From positions 806,001 through 870,000 of the forward strand of contig ML133461.1 of assembly GCA_003864495.1 (NCBI GenBank): 64,000 nucleotides of DNA, given 5' to 3'. Both the position numbers and the translations under genes were made by a program. Position 1 is the stretch's first letter; every line of letters starts with the position of its first letter. The DNA comes from Nemopilema nomurai (lineage: Eukaryota; Cnidaria; Scyphozoa; Rhizostomeae; Rhizostomatidae). Shown one piece after another: positions 37,701-58,726 of this stretch. The notes under the pieces were generated by a model. The model did not search any database and was not told the origin of the DNA. It saw only the letters and a program-made list of their open reading frames with translations.

Positions 37701-40284
37701 TACAGGAAAGCATATTTAATCAAATGCTACTCGCTCGCTGCCTTTTTCAATACTCATGAAGAATGTCGTTCATTGCAATGTTTCAAAACAATCAATGCAG
37801 ATAGGAAATATTATCTCATGGCAATTGTCGCCTTATCATGTTATATTTTGTTTTATTAGAGTTTGTTTACAATCTTTAATCTCTTGTGGTGACAAAGATT
37901 TCCCCTGCAGTCTTGTCATTTTTGTCATGAACATTTGTTATCAATTTTCTTTGGTTAGCGTGCGTTGTCAATGCACAATATTGAGGATATGTTGCAGGTT
38001 GAAATATTCTATGTTTATCAAATGTGGCTGTTCTATGGTTTCATATCTTTTGTATCTCTTTGTTTCCACCTCCACGGACTATGGAGAAACACATTCTTTG
38101 TTTACACATTTTGCAAGCAAGCGGAAACTATTAGCAAAAAGGTTCCCATCTGAGTCTTATCGTGCTTATTCAAAGACTGAAAGGATCTGATTGAGCCCCT
38201 AGGGCAGTTATAAGATATTGCTGCTTTGCCAAAACAACGTCTTCTATCGAGCATCTATCTACTATACTTTCGGTACTCTTCGAAAACCCTTGCCTGGTGT
38301 GAGGTTATAGCCACATCGGATAATCTTGTTTCCCGCTATCCGATTTACGAAGCATTCTGACCAGCTTCTTGTAAAGTTTCAATTAAGTATATCCACAAGT
38401 CTGACCGAAGATTACCTGGATGCACATAATGGTAGATCAAGTTGTAGCACAGCATTGTGTGCCCAAAAGATAACCCTATGATTAAATGAGACTGGTCTCC
38501 CAGACATCATTAAGCGCTACATCGTTAGCCCCGAAGTGTAGACAAAACCAAGCCCCCTGTTGAACGCCTAGGTTTGCCCTACAAAGACTTCTAAATCCGC
38601 CCTAAATTTCTTTGGGCTTCTAGTTTATGCTCATGCATGCTTCTAACCTTTTGAGTGGCAGATAGTCAAATATGTTTAACGCGTTGTATTAGGGTGTGTC
38701 TTCCAAACAGGTGCTAATTTGGTTAAACCGTATGCAGCTTCAATCGCGTCTCTTTGCCACCTCAGACCAGAGATAGAAGGCTAGTTAATCTGGGTCCTAA
38801 TGGCCTTAGTACTTAGGAGAAGCCCAAAGCTGATTGAGGCCTTCATAAACTCGCTATGGCAGCTGAGTTTGGGAATGGCTGTAACCATCTCTACGTACGT
38901 GTGCTGCAAAAATCATCACCTGTTCTGCCTTTTCTCGTAGCATTGTCAAAACGCCTACATATTCTGTGTATTCTCATGGTCTGTCCTTTTAAAGATAGCA
39001 ACCTCGGGGTTTATTTTCTGTGTATTGATTTCCACCAGTTTTGTTAATTATCTGTCAATTGTATTAGCAAGCTTCGCATGTTTTTTCATTTATCTCAGAA
39101 TCGTTTTTGCCCGCTCCATACAACAATCTGATTTCTACAGTTAATTCACAGATACTTTACAATGATTCATGCTAGCCCGTTACTTTGCTATTATTCAATG
39201 AAATTCATCTAAAATCGCGAAAAAGCGCTGTTGATCCGTTCCATAGTATAACAGTATGGTTATGTGGGACAGCCTCAATCTACTATCATCTTTCCTCAGA
39301 TTCGAGAGATAATCTAGAACACTGGTGGTCTATAGCATTTCTTGAACTTTGACATTCTCACAGCTATCATATTTATTTTCGACTTTATATGCGACCTCCT
39401 TTCAGCGACTTTAAGGTACAATAACTGTCTCGATTGCCTTCCTTCTTGGTCCTTTCTTTCTGCCTTCCTACTCCGTTCCTACTCATACCTTCTGCCTTTT
39501 GTTTTGGTACAATAAAAAAGCTAACAATTTGTCTTATTCTTTTGCAGGTCATTCGCCAATCTGGAAATATTCAAACGGCGATTCTTCCCAGCTGAGTTAC
39601 AAGAAAGCAGACTGCAAAGACTTGAAGTTTCAAATCGAGCACAAGATAGCATTCGTTGATGAATACGTGCCGAAAGACAAGAAACTGGTTCTCATCGGCC
39701 ATTCTATCGGTGCCTACATTGTCTTGAAGATGCTGGAGGACCGGAGAATAGAGAGGCGGGCCTGTAAGAGCCTACTGCTGTTCCCCACTGTTGAAAACCT
39801 GAAGGACACGCCGAATGGGAACTTTTGGGACCCCGTGTCGTACTACCTACGCCATCCTTTCGCACTGACTGCCTGGCTGCTGTCGTTCACGCCCTTCTGG
39901 ATTCGCAAGCTGCTGGTTGATTGGAGGACGAGCTGGAAGGGGCGTGACACCCACCCGCACCTGGTTGACGCGTTCATGCAGTGCGTGAGCTACACGCTGA
40001 TGAACAACGCCCTGTACATGGCCGAGAGCGAGATGAGGCACGTGAACGAACTGGATGACGTCATGGCCCAGACCATTGAGCGCAACGCGAACAAGCTGAC
40101 GTTCTATTACGGCACGAACGACAAGTGGGCACCAGTGCACTTCTACGATTCCATGAAGCAGAGGTTTCCGAATGGCGACATTCGATTGTGCGAGCATGGG
40201 TTCGAACATGACTTCGTCGTCGACAGCTCCGAAGAGGTGGCCCACTTGGTCTGGGATATGATCTCTCACTTGAATGAGACGTGA
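34775..40284 (+). CDS. LDAH: Lipid droplet-associated hydrolase (C2orf43 family)
   Basis: Alpha/beta-hydrolase that acts at the ER and lipid droplets; the family is credited with sterol-ester hydrolysis, although the physiological role is debated. Two coding exons: 34775-35006 and 39548-40284, donor CCG then GTAAGT, acceptor TTTTGCAG, joined in phase 1 to 322 residues, close to the 325 of human LDAH. Visible landmarks: GNPGMIEFY near residue 46 (oxyanion-side loop), nucleophile Ser130 in GHSIG, a hydrophobic lipid-droplet-targeting segment about 174-200, Asp269 in GTNDKWAP and His298 in GFEHDF as the likely rest of the triad. The start is the ATG in AAAATGGCG, which aligns with the family's N terminus; an upstream in-frame ATG would add an unconserved extension. 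The second exon is clearly more GC-rich than the DNA around it. ATTAAA at 40514-40519 is a possible poly(A) signal. Confidence 0.93.
35007..39547 (+). other. LDAH intron
   Basis: A 4.5 kb intron. Apart from a LINE fragment in its middle (minus strand) I see no coding sequence; short frames at 35.3-35.7 and 37.8-38.2 kb lack any recognisable feature. Confidence 0.8.
36530..37330 (-). mobile_element. Dead non-LTR retrotransposon fragment (reverse transcriptase)
   Basis: On the minus strand, with several stops and frameshifts, one can read a stretch like the RT fingers region (FSDDNKLKA near 37.25 kb), then RKVVNWLIRKLGL, then the RT motif VGVHQGPVTSPLLFIIFLEA (near 37.03 kb). Further on come LNALKQPFASWTNKMEE and a Cys/His-bearing piece SGNFLCSVC...FIHTKCS near 36.7-36.8 kb. 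This order matches jockey/CR1-like LINE polyproteins common in marine invertebrates. The YADD catalytic motif is not visible where expected, so the copy is inactive. It lies inside the LDAH intron, antisense to the gene. Confidence 0.75.
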
Positions 40285-43200
40285 GCTTTTAACTAGTTGT
40301 AGCTAGTCTGGTCTTCAGCAATCTCGGTTAATGTATTTGTTGCAAATGCATTGCCAGTGAATTTTCATTTGCAGAATTTGAATTCATGGAGAACGTTTTT
40401 ATTGTATACAATTTAATGTAATGGAAGGAATTTTTAGGATTTCAATACCAAATCGTATTTTGGAATCTTAGGCCGCAAACAAAGGAAGTATGAAGTGTCT
40501 TAGGGTCAGGTCTATTAAATTCATATCCTAATAGTTTAAGCTATAGTTCTACTTTTTAAGACGTTTCCACAATAGCAATGTAAATTTGTCCCTCTACTCT
40601 CTGGTGAAGCTTTCAAGGCTAATTACTTCAGCGTTCGTCAATTTTTGTCATTTCGTCTGGTCAAAGGGGAAATCAAAGGAGTTGCCAGTAGACTTCGATA
40701 CAGTATCAGAATGACCCACATGATAATGTCTCGGCCTGGCCCTATGTGTAGAGGCAAGGCTTGGATGTGAATCTGTTCCAATGGCAGCAAATGTAATCCG
40801 CATTCCCACTCCGAAACAAGCGTATTAGGGCATTTCTATGCTATCCCCTAACGCTTTTAACAAGATTTTGCTGAACAACTGTACTTGTGTTTTCCCAGGC
40901 CATGTATTTTTGTCACGGGCTAATCAGAATCAATTTCAAATGTGCAGAGTTGTTTAGCGCTGTTTGACTGTTTTTAATGCTCTATTTGTTGGCAACAGTA
41001 GGGAAAAGTGTAGATTTCGTCTGTGAAGCAGTTTTTAAAAACGGATGCGATGCGAAATGTCACAAACTTTCCTCGGACACAAGGCTAGTGAGTCATCCGG
41101 TTCTATAGACTGTCTTGGTGGGTAGTAGGTCAGACGACCTCTGTATACTTGCCATAGGATTAATCAACCTTTATCTTCATTTACCATCTCTTTGAGACAT
41201 TTTCTCTTTGTGTGAATGATATTTAATTGATTTTGTGGCATATTTGCTCTTCTTACGGCTACTAATGCCTGGCAAATATTTTGACTAACATCTCGACGAA
41301 GATGTGACAGGAAACCGATATACCATGGTTCAAATTAATCATTCCCCAAATTGGAACCACTGGCATAGGTGGATGCCGCAATTTTGACATTAATTTTGAT
41401 TAGTTGCTTGTCGCAGGAGTCAAGCTGACCACACTTTGACATCCAATCAGCTACCCTATTTGATAACCACTTGATGTTGATTCACAGTGGTACTTGATGG
41501 TGCTTGATGTTGGCTCAAAGTAAAGCTTAGTCTCCGTTTATATTGTCTCAAAATGATGATGCCAGGTGTGGGTCATGCAAATATGAGTTGACTTGAGTTG
41601 CCAGCTTTTAGAAGACGATATATTGAAAATGTTTTCAAGAACCCATGGTTAATACTTGATACATAGAGTTCGATGTGGAGTTCGATATATATGAAGTTGT
41701 TGACTTTTGAAAAGTTTAGCAAAATTGAGTATTCAACTGCAAGCATTATAGGCCCAAAACGCCTCACGCGAATATTTCTTGCGACCCAAATTAATTATTT
41801 TGCTCATCATTCCGTCCCTAAACATTACCTCGATTAGTTTGGTGTGTTTGGTATATTCTTGTGTATTCTGTGTTTTTGCGTCATGTTTTGATGAATTTGT
41901 GGGTTGTTTTATTTTATTCTCCCATCGTTTATTCTTCCGTCGAAATGAATACAGCATACGTGTTTCTGCTTTTTCTGCAATTGTTTTTAAATGTTTTCAT
42001 TACTAGTTTATTGCCGTGGCCGTTTTATTATCTTACTTTAATTTGCATCTTAGTTTTATGGACAATAAACCTGGAACACAGTTCAGTATTTATAGGCACT
42101 TAAGTGTTTGCTTACCTAGTCCATTTTTTATCAGTTTCAAGATGAATATTTTATAATTTTATTCGGTATTTTTTATAAAGATGGATAATTTTGTGTGGTT
42201 AAGTTCATGTATCTTCTGTGTGCGTTTGTAGCTTTACAGTATTTTAAATCCTTCTCTTTGTGAAAATTTCCAGTCTCATAATATTAGAATATTAAACCAA
42301 ATTCGATATCGTAATTGTCCAGATTCGTCATCTTTTTTGACTTCACTCTCTAAGGAGCGCTTTCAGTACTGATATTGACAATGGGGTACTTAGGCATCCA
42401 AGAAACTAGAAAATTGAATTAAGAAACAGAAATTAAAACAATTTTGTTTCTGATTCAGCGGTTACTAATTTAAAAAATGCAGTCATCATTTATTCGTTCA
42501 TTAGAATTCAAAATCTTTTTTACGGCCATTGACAGGAAATCTTTTCACTAGCTCTAATGAATTCTCCAGAAACAATGTTTCAGCGAATGTCTCCCTTTTT
42601 TATTACACTCTCTCTACTGTAACTTTAGAAAAGCTCTATTAAGGTAGCTTTAGAAGAGAAATTATGTAGCAATTCGTGAAAGGTGCCCTAATTGTCACTA
42701 TTTCATTATTATTTTGTACAATGCCTTATTAGGTGTCTTATGTTCTGCTGCTTGTTTCGTCTTCTGCTCCAATTTTGCTCTCAATAACTTTCTCAACCTC
42801 TTTATCTTTTTATTTCTTCCAAGACTGTTATCTTCTCTTAAGAACCCGGAAAAGCTTACAAGTTCACAAGTGAGAATTCAAAGAGAGTATTCTAAGCTTT
42901 TTGTTCAGATAAACATTCGAGCAGTGACATGATGCTGTAATCGCACAACATTCTGTAGCCATGAATTAATGCTTGTTAATGCTGCAGAGAAGTGGATATA
43001 TGTGGCCGCTGAAATTGATATTTGTACTCAAACCATGGTGAATTGTATTTGTGCAAGCCAAACATTGTAGGTACAAAAGTGTAATACTAAAGGCTGGTCT
43101 AGCCGTTTCATTAATTGAAACAAATGTGTCAGAGAGCGAAGACGAATCACTAGCAACCATCTCAGACGCAGTTACACCATATCAAAGTAGTTTTGAATCA

Positions 43201-44159
43201 CATCAGTTTCGGAATCTTGATTTGGGACGTGGAAGGGTAAGGCCATATAAAGGTGGACCATATGTTGAAGATGAAGCTGAAGGATGGGATGAACAAGACC
43301 CTGATGTTCAGATCAAAGTTTGGGTTCAAACGTCAAGTAACTGAATGGTAAGTTCAATCTCAAAGAATGTTCAAAGCTCGCCTTTTGTGTCCACATGTCC
43401 ATGAGTGTACTGGATAGGCCAGAAAACACGAGCCCAAACTCTTGTTATATTTTCAAGAACGTATCTCAAATTGTATGCATCCGTGCAACAAATGGCGTGA
43501 GGGAATACTGGTGTTGCCCTGAAGCTCCTTCTGCAGTTGGTAAATCAGATTTTTATGGGAACACACAACGCGAAGAATAATTGGCTATGATACGAAGATC
43601 TCGTATTACTGGTCTCCACTTTGAAAGACAAAAGTAGCAGAAGATATAAAAAGGTTGACGCTAGTAGTAAAGGAAATATTTTCTTTACAGGTTCGTCAAT
43701 ATATCTTTCTTAGTTTCGCTGGCCATGATTTAAAATGAACATCTTTCATAAAGTGGCAGCATGGCAATGTTTTCACTATGGTGGCCAAGTCGATTTTGGC
43801 GCCCTTTTCTATATATTAAGGCTAGATATTACAAAAAGTACCGCAAACAAGCAATTTTGGCGCTCCCTATCTCTAGTTGTGCCTCTATTCATTAGGAAGT
43901 TGAAAATTATTTTTCTTTTGAATATCTGGAATAACGCCTTTGACCTGAAGTGGTTGATCTTCAAAACAACATTGATCTGAAGTGATTATTTTTAACAGTT
44001 ATTAATTTTTGTTTATTATAGATTTTTATCAAAATTAACATTCAGAACGCTTGGTCTCCAACTGTTGAAACCTTGGACGCCGGATGCCGGACTAGAGAAG
44101 AGGAGGGGAAGAGCTACTTTGCCGTTTTCGAGTATCTGAGATTGAAGGTAAAACTCCTG
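40285..44159. other. Intergenic region between LDAH and the P450 array
   Basis: About 3.9 kb, AT-rich. Only one ORF, near 43.1-43.3 kb, looks at all protein-like. Nothing else recognised. Confidence 0.6.
43120..43344 (+). CDS. Acidic ORF of unknown origin
   Basis: An open frame ending TGA at 43344 encodes a Ser/Glu/Asp-rich stretch (ETNVSESEDESLATISD) and then RVRPYKGGPYVEDEAEGWDEQDPD. The composition looks like a disordered linker, of the kind found in transposon-derived zinc-finger proteins of cnidarians. There is no clear start, splice partner or known domain. Probably a relic. Confidence 0.2.
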   Translation, partial: TNVSESEDESLATISDAVTPYQSSFESHQFRNLDLGRGRVRPYKGGPYVEDEAEGWDEQDPDVQIKVWVQTSSN

Positions 44160-44291
44160 TGAGTTCTCGTGGCTACGTTGCTGCTTACGGTTACTGGAAA
44201 CGATTGACAAGAAAGTTTAGTATGATTTGCTCCCCACCGATGCATATTTTCTTCGATGTACATGCATTTACCTTCCCTACTGACCCATCTG
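44160..44291 (+). pseudogene. Decayed lone first exon of a CYP4-type P450
   Basis: From about 44171 the frame reads VAAYGYWKR..RKFSM and then PPMH...FPTDPSG, ending at a donor (TCTG then GTAAGTG). This matches the end of the first exons of the two downstream P450 genes, including the phase-1 donor. The N-terminal hydrophobic anchor and the ATG are gone, and the PPMH loop carries one extra residue. I find no exons 2-14 between here and 48.8 kb, so this is a dead duplicate or the remnant of a deleted gene. Confidence 0.8.
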
Positions 44292-46204
44292 GTAAGTGAA
44301 GACTTCATGATAACTAGCCTTGCTGAATTAAATGTATATATTTTTATATAGATTAGCAGTATAATAGGAACTACAATTTTTTTTATAAGAGTACCTAATT
44401 TTTTTCCGAGTCAAAATGTTCTTGAAAATGTTCGATTCTGAGCCTAAGATTATTCTTTGATTGTTCTTGCCCAACACAAGGTGTACATGTAGATAAACTA
44501 AAAAGACTCGTGCTATCATATTTTCTTGCTAAAATCATTAAAAGAAATGATTGTCAAATAGAAATTATTAAGGAGACAAGGAATGATACAAATAGACTCT
44601 CATTTTTAATTATCTTGTTGCTTTTCGGGAAGAAGTCGATAATATTTTATTTGCAGTATGGAAACTTTACTGCATACTTTTTGTTACCATAAAAAACATA
44701 AAAGAAATTCAATATTACCTTTCATTCTTTTTATTTAAATTCATACAGCACTTTTTTTAAAAGGCAACTTTTCAATCTCTATTTTTCCACGAATAGATGC
44801 CTTTGTTGCTTTATCTTTATATTCTATTTTATTTCTATTTAATTTTGATTTTAGAAGCATTTTATTAATTATGCTAGAGATGAGTGATGCGTTAGTAATC
44901 CTATTTGTTACGACGTTTCTAATTATGGACTTGTTCAAACCGAAAATTATTCCCTTTAATAAATTAATTTAATCTCCCATTTCTACAATTCTTATGACAA
45001 AACGATGATGCTGTTCTGTGACTTTTGAATTTAAATTTTTTTCGAACAAGTTTGGGTCGTAGTCTTTTGGATTTTTGAAAATTGTTTGTTGTCTGTTTCG
45101 TAATTAGAATTTGGATAACATAGGCGTAATTTATGTTAAATGTATTTTAATGACAAATGTAAGAAATGGTTTTGATCAGAAAAAAGCAGTGGGTATCAAC
45201 TTGCAGTTCATTTCTAAGTGACAATCCTGGCATAAATTCGACCTGGTAAGAAAAAGACCAAACTGCCTGTATCAGTTTAGGTTATCGACTGTTCTAAGGA
45301 CATGTTTAAGAATTCTTAGAAATATACTAATTAAACAACTAATTAATGCATGTTTTTAAATTTCGAGGAGGCTGCTGTTTTTCTGCTGAGGTTTCTATCC
45401 TTATGCTTGTCGGCATCATCTTTTAGGTAGAAATACTGTAGTGCTGGTTTGCCAAATGGAAAGACCTGCATTTGTTGTGTGAAACAGTAGTTGACTGTCA
45501 GGTTTTCGTTTTGGAGAAAACATGGAATCAGTGGACAAGCTTTATGATGAGGAACCGCATCAATTTAAATGTGACCAAAAACAACAGAGAAAGATTTGTT
45601 TGTCAAGGGACTGGGCAAAGGAGAAATTTAGGTGGTTATAATGTAATGGACTATATAGATGAAATATGGACTTAATGTGTTTCATCCCTGATCAAGGACA
45701 AACTGAGACATATTTAAACAGTGTCAAGTGTAAAGTATGGATCAATCAACATTTATTGGGGAACTGTTAGGGCAAGTATTTGCTTCTCGGAACCAGGAAA
45801 AATGGCGTTGAAAGTGAAGGCAAGGAACACAGCAGGCGACAAACAGGGCAGTTAGTAGTATAAGTAAACGTTGAAAGAAATTTTGGAAATCTTTGGAAAT
45901 TTGAAATTGTCAAGGCCTTTTTATGATGTATTTTAGGGCACTTTCCTGATTTCTTAAAGCCTTTGATGAATTCAACGCAACAGGAAATTTCAGCACCATC
46001 TTATGAGCCAGTCCTAGAGTATTTGATGGCAATGTTGCAATTGCATGCTCCTGGGACAACACTTGTAGCAAACTTTGAGTCTTAAAAGACTGACTGCTAT
46101 TTCAAGATAATAGCATTAGCATCCGCTGACATTAAGCTTCAAGGTTTATCGCTAGTTTTTGTTATCGATTTGTTTACGCTGACAAAGCAATCATCGTGAC
46201 CAAC
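44292..46204. other. Gene-free gap after the P450 relic
   Basis: 1.9 kb of AT-rich DNA. I searched by eye for further P450 exons (WxxxR, GHDTT, ESLR, PERF, heme loop) and found none. Confidence 0.6.
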
Positions 46205-46778
46205 CAGGGGCGGATCCAGACGTTAGCAACCTTTGCGCGAGCATAAGTCAGATTTTCTCAAACAATTTCCTTTTGCATCAATTAACGTCATCCAGTGCCA
46301 CAAAAATTCTTCCTGTTCTCTGGAATTACATCACAACCTATTGCCGCTATTGCTGTTGCTTCGTTCGTCAAGCCAATGACAGGAAAGTTGAGCTATGCTA
46401 AATTTGGCGCGAGCATAGGTGAAATTTGAACTGTCGAATAAGAAGCCGAGTTGACCTATGCAATTGTTGTAGAAAGTGTCCAATAAAATCCAGTGCAGAC
46501 TCAAATAGCCAATCAAGATACAAGTTGACCTATGCAATTGTTGTTTAACTGTCCAATAAACAGATAGACTGACCTATGCAATTGTATTCGCCACCGCTGT
46601 CGCGTTCAATCTTGAAAATGTCAACAATAGCCCTTGCGATTTCCGTTCTGTGAATGTGATGCATTCCTAACAGAAAACAGGGATCAAGTCCTTGTTAGTT
46701 TTTATTATATGATTTTAGTGCCGACCACTAACAAAAATTTTGATCATAAATAGTCAGGGGCGGCGGACAGTGCTATTA

Positions 46779-47682
46779 TTGCTATTACTTTAATAGCAAT
46801 TTTTTTTTCATGACCACCTCAGAAAATAATTTTGTGCTTATCAAATTTGTCTACTTGCAACTGCCACGCTTAATCCATCCAAAGCTGCCGCAACAGACCA
46901 TTCTTCAAAAGCCAATATATCACGACACGATAGGAGGAGCTTCACTTTTCAGCCACAGAGCGGTCATGCTATTAACTTGGCCTTTTTCATAGCAAATGAA
47001 CGAAAACAATAGTGCATTGCATCATAACTCCCTTTGTTTGTGACGCAACTGGCTTTTGTAAGGAACGCAAATCTCATCACCTTGCTATTACAATCTCAGA
47101 TTTAATAGCAAGAGATCAGGTACGTGCTTATCACGACTCAAGTGAAGCACGAAAAAGGTTGATTTGTACGAAACAAAATGAATCAAATCGCGTCAGTTGG
47201 CGTAAGATGGGGTGTTTCAACGGTTTTTTTCTCTTTTATCTACGCAAGGAAGCAAATTGAGTTATGAACAGCGCCTTCGCCTTAAAAACGATGGACGTCC
47301 ATGTCCTGATGTAAAAGTTAAAAGACGTTCATGTGAAGCCGTTTACCGAAGCTTTTCCTGGATTTGTGGTGATTCAGATAAAAATAAATACTTTTGCATA
47401 ATCAGATACATATTCAGATAGATTTGTGTCCTTATTTAATTTTTATTAACCTTTTCGCTGAGTTTTTGCAATATTACCGCGTTAGAAAGTTCCTTTTCTG
47501 TCACTTGTTCTCCATATTTTTATATATATATTTAAGGTAGAGTTGTCTACACACCAAAAAGTATTCTAATTTTATAATTTTTCACCAAAGTTTCTTACGG
47601 GAAAACAAATATTTCACTTAAGACAAGGAACAAATGCTTCATCGGCCATCTTGCTATTATAAAGTGTACTTTTAATAGCAAG
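46779..47682. repeat. Three copies of a TTGCTATTA...TAATAGCAA palindrome inside the hAT relic
   Basis: Arms at 46779-46787/46791-46799 (3-base loop), 47081-47090/47103-47112 (12-base spacer) and 47650-47659/47673-47682 (13-base spacer). In the last two the arms extend to 10 bp (CTTGCTATTA / TAATAGCAAG). Same sequence, same orientation of arms, different spacers. Confidence 0.85.
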
Positions 47683-47683
47683 G

Positions 47684-47773
47684 GGCCTCACCCGATGGCA
47701 AAGAGCCGCTGATGGCCTCACCCGATGGCAAAGAGCCGCTGATGGCCTCACCCGGTGGCAAAGAGCCGCTGAT
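47684..47773. repeat. Exact 3 x 30-bp tandem repeat
   Basis: Three head-to-tail 30-bp units starting GGCCTCACCCGATGGC and ending GCCGCTGAT, differing at one base (GATGG to GGTGG in the third). GC-rich compared with its surroundings; lies just before the transposase tail inside the inner hAT relic. Confidence 0.95.
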
Positions 47774-47791
47774 GTCTAATCCAGTGTACAC

Positions 47792-47944
47792 TGCGAGCGA
47801 GTGTTTAGCCGAATGAAAAGAGTCATCTCAGCTTCCAGATTGTGGATGCTTCAAGAACGGAAAGAGCAACTGGTTTTCTTGCAAGTTGAGCATGAAACTT
47901 TAAAATCACTAGCAAAAAACCAATTTTTTATGAAAATGTCGTGA
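47792..47944 (+). pseudogene. C-terminal dimerisation tail of a hAT transposase
   Basis: Fifty residues beginning CERVFSRMKRVISASR and continuing LQERKEQLVFLQ, ending in TGA. This is the conserved hAT C-terminal block (normally SERVFS...R..L..E..EQLVFL); the first Ser is Cys here. No start codon or catalytic core in frame upstream. Confidence 0.75.
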
Positions 47945-48819
47945 CCAGATTCAAGGGGAAGAACCAGCGACGTTTCGAAGGATTTTCTAGAAAGTAACTT
48001 TTATAGCTGTTTTTATAGTATACTTTAGGATTGGAACGATCGCATTTTTTTGGTAATTGTTAGATTCTTTTTTTTTAATCTCACTGAACTCTTTCGGGGT
48101 CATCATTCGATTTCAAATTTACGAAAGATAAAAAACTCTGTAACAAACTAGTGGAAATCCATGTCTTTCATTCACGATTGACTGTTTACAGTATTCTAAG
48201 GGAAAGGGACGTAAAACAATCATTTAAATATCTATTGGTAAAAAGCTCACGGAGCGCATATTTTGTGGTAATAACAATTTTTTTCACTCCCCGCCGCCCC
48301 TGAATTAAATAGTATTCACATAAAAGGGGTGTGGCCTTCATTTTAGGCAGCCTGAAGGGCGTGGCTCTAAAAATTTTCCCTTCCTTTGCTGTAGTCAGAT
48401 TTTTACCTGAATCCGCCCCTGCCAAAAATATCTGCCTAAAGTAGTTGGAACACTGTGAGATTTTTTTGATTTTGCGACCCCCGTTCTATTTCCATCTCTC
48501 ATTTCGCTGCACAACATTGTTTGCGGGGCGAGGGGATTTGGCAACTTGCGCGATACGTAAATTAGGGCAAGTGTTCCAAGACTTTTGGTAAAGATCGTAG
48601 AAACCAAGATTGAAGTATCTATGAAAGAAACTCCTCGAAGTTCTATGATTTGGACAAAATCTATAATGACAATGATAACTATAGCCATGACAAAGGCGCT
48701 TCTCTAAGTTAATTTTTGTTTTTCCGCTTCAGGGGACAACAAAGGAAGACAAAAAGCGACTTTGTTGCATTTGATTATTCGAAATCGAAAATAATACTCT
48801 TACGAGATAATGCAGCAGA

Positions 48820-57838
<9,019 letters not shown>

Positions 57839-58726
57839 CTTTTTATTTTTATATGATACAATTTATGATGATAAAGCTGTCGGTTGATTGTTGTTAGCTG
57901 CATATTATTTACTCCTCAATTTCTTTTATAAATGTGTTATTTTCTTTATAATTGAATTTTGTTTATAGTATTTTATATTCTAATGTCAAATATTGGAATT
58001 GGCTTTTGCTAAAAAAATATCTAATTACTAAAAGATTTTTTACTGCTGTCTTCCTTTTGACCTCTGATCCCTCTTTTCGAACTGCTGAGCCTTTAACAAG
58101 CTGTAGAAGACTTCATGCGTTTTACATTCGCAATGACTGACATTTTTTGTATTGCTTGGTAGAGGCATCTTTAGGAATTTTCCAATAGATATTTATTAGA
58201 TGTATTCTTAGAAATGAATTTCACCCAGTGGTACTTGAAAGGAGAAAGTCATTCGAGAGTAACAAGAGAAAAAGAAAGTTTAGAATGGCCTTTGTGAATA
58301 AATGCCATGTAATCAAAGTTTGCTGGCATTGAACTGAAGAAAAGATTTATTTTGCAAATGTTGTTCACTTTTGATTTTAAAAATGCATTTGAAATAACAG
58401 AAGCGGATTTTTGTAGGCATTGTTTCGATTATGTCTGAGTTAGCTTATGGTGCTTGGCCATAACGCTAGAAATAAGGCGAGTTGGCAGAAGACAATAATC
58501 TCTCAAGTGGACTGAAGAATTGACGAATGAAGGTCGTTGTTTTCAACCACAATTGTGCATATGAAGTGGCACTGAACTCTTCAAGTGTCTTAAAAAACCC
58601 TAAGGAGCCTCAATAGCCTACGTTAAGAGGATATAAACTTGAAGTGTAGCAAGCAAGAAAAAAGAAAGAAAAGATACAATTGCTAGAAAAAGCGGAACCA
58701 TTTTTCGCATACTTTTTTCGCGTACT
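57839..58726. other. 3' flank of the complete P450
   Basis: AT-rich, with AATAAA at 58297-58302 as a possible poly(A) signal. No gene seen. Confidence 0.5.

Larger units (their letters stand above)
46755..48302 (+). mobile_element. Inner hAT transposon relic with 8-bp target duplication
   Basis: Left end CAGGGGCGGCGGACAGTG, right end the complement of CAGGGGCGGCGGGGAGTG. TAAATAGT flanks both sides (46747-46754 and 48306-48313, with three extra bases AAT at the right end), the 8-bp duplication expected of hAT. Inside are a Cys-containing frame near 47.27-47.40 kb (GRPCPDVKV..SFSW..YFC, loosely like a TTF zinc finger), three internal palindromes, a 30-bp tandem repeat and the C-terminal tail of a hAT transposase. 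The middle of the transposase is missing, so it cannot move itself. Confidence 0.75.
46205..48421. mobile_element. Outer pair of hAT-like terminal inverted repeats
   Basis: CAGGGGCGGATCCAG starts at 46205 and its near-exact complement (CTGAATCCGCCCCTG) ends at 48421, a classic hAT terminus. No 8-bp target duplication is visible, so this could be an old element or ends of different copies. The left arm carries TTGACCTATGCAATTGTTGT at 46451 and 46525 and a partial third copy at 46570, probably subterminal transposase-binding repeats. Another hAT element sits inside it. Confidence 0.6.

Noticed and set aside
39847..40269. 140-residue minus-strand ORF
   Set aside because: Antisense shadow of the LDAH second exon.
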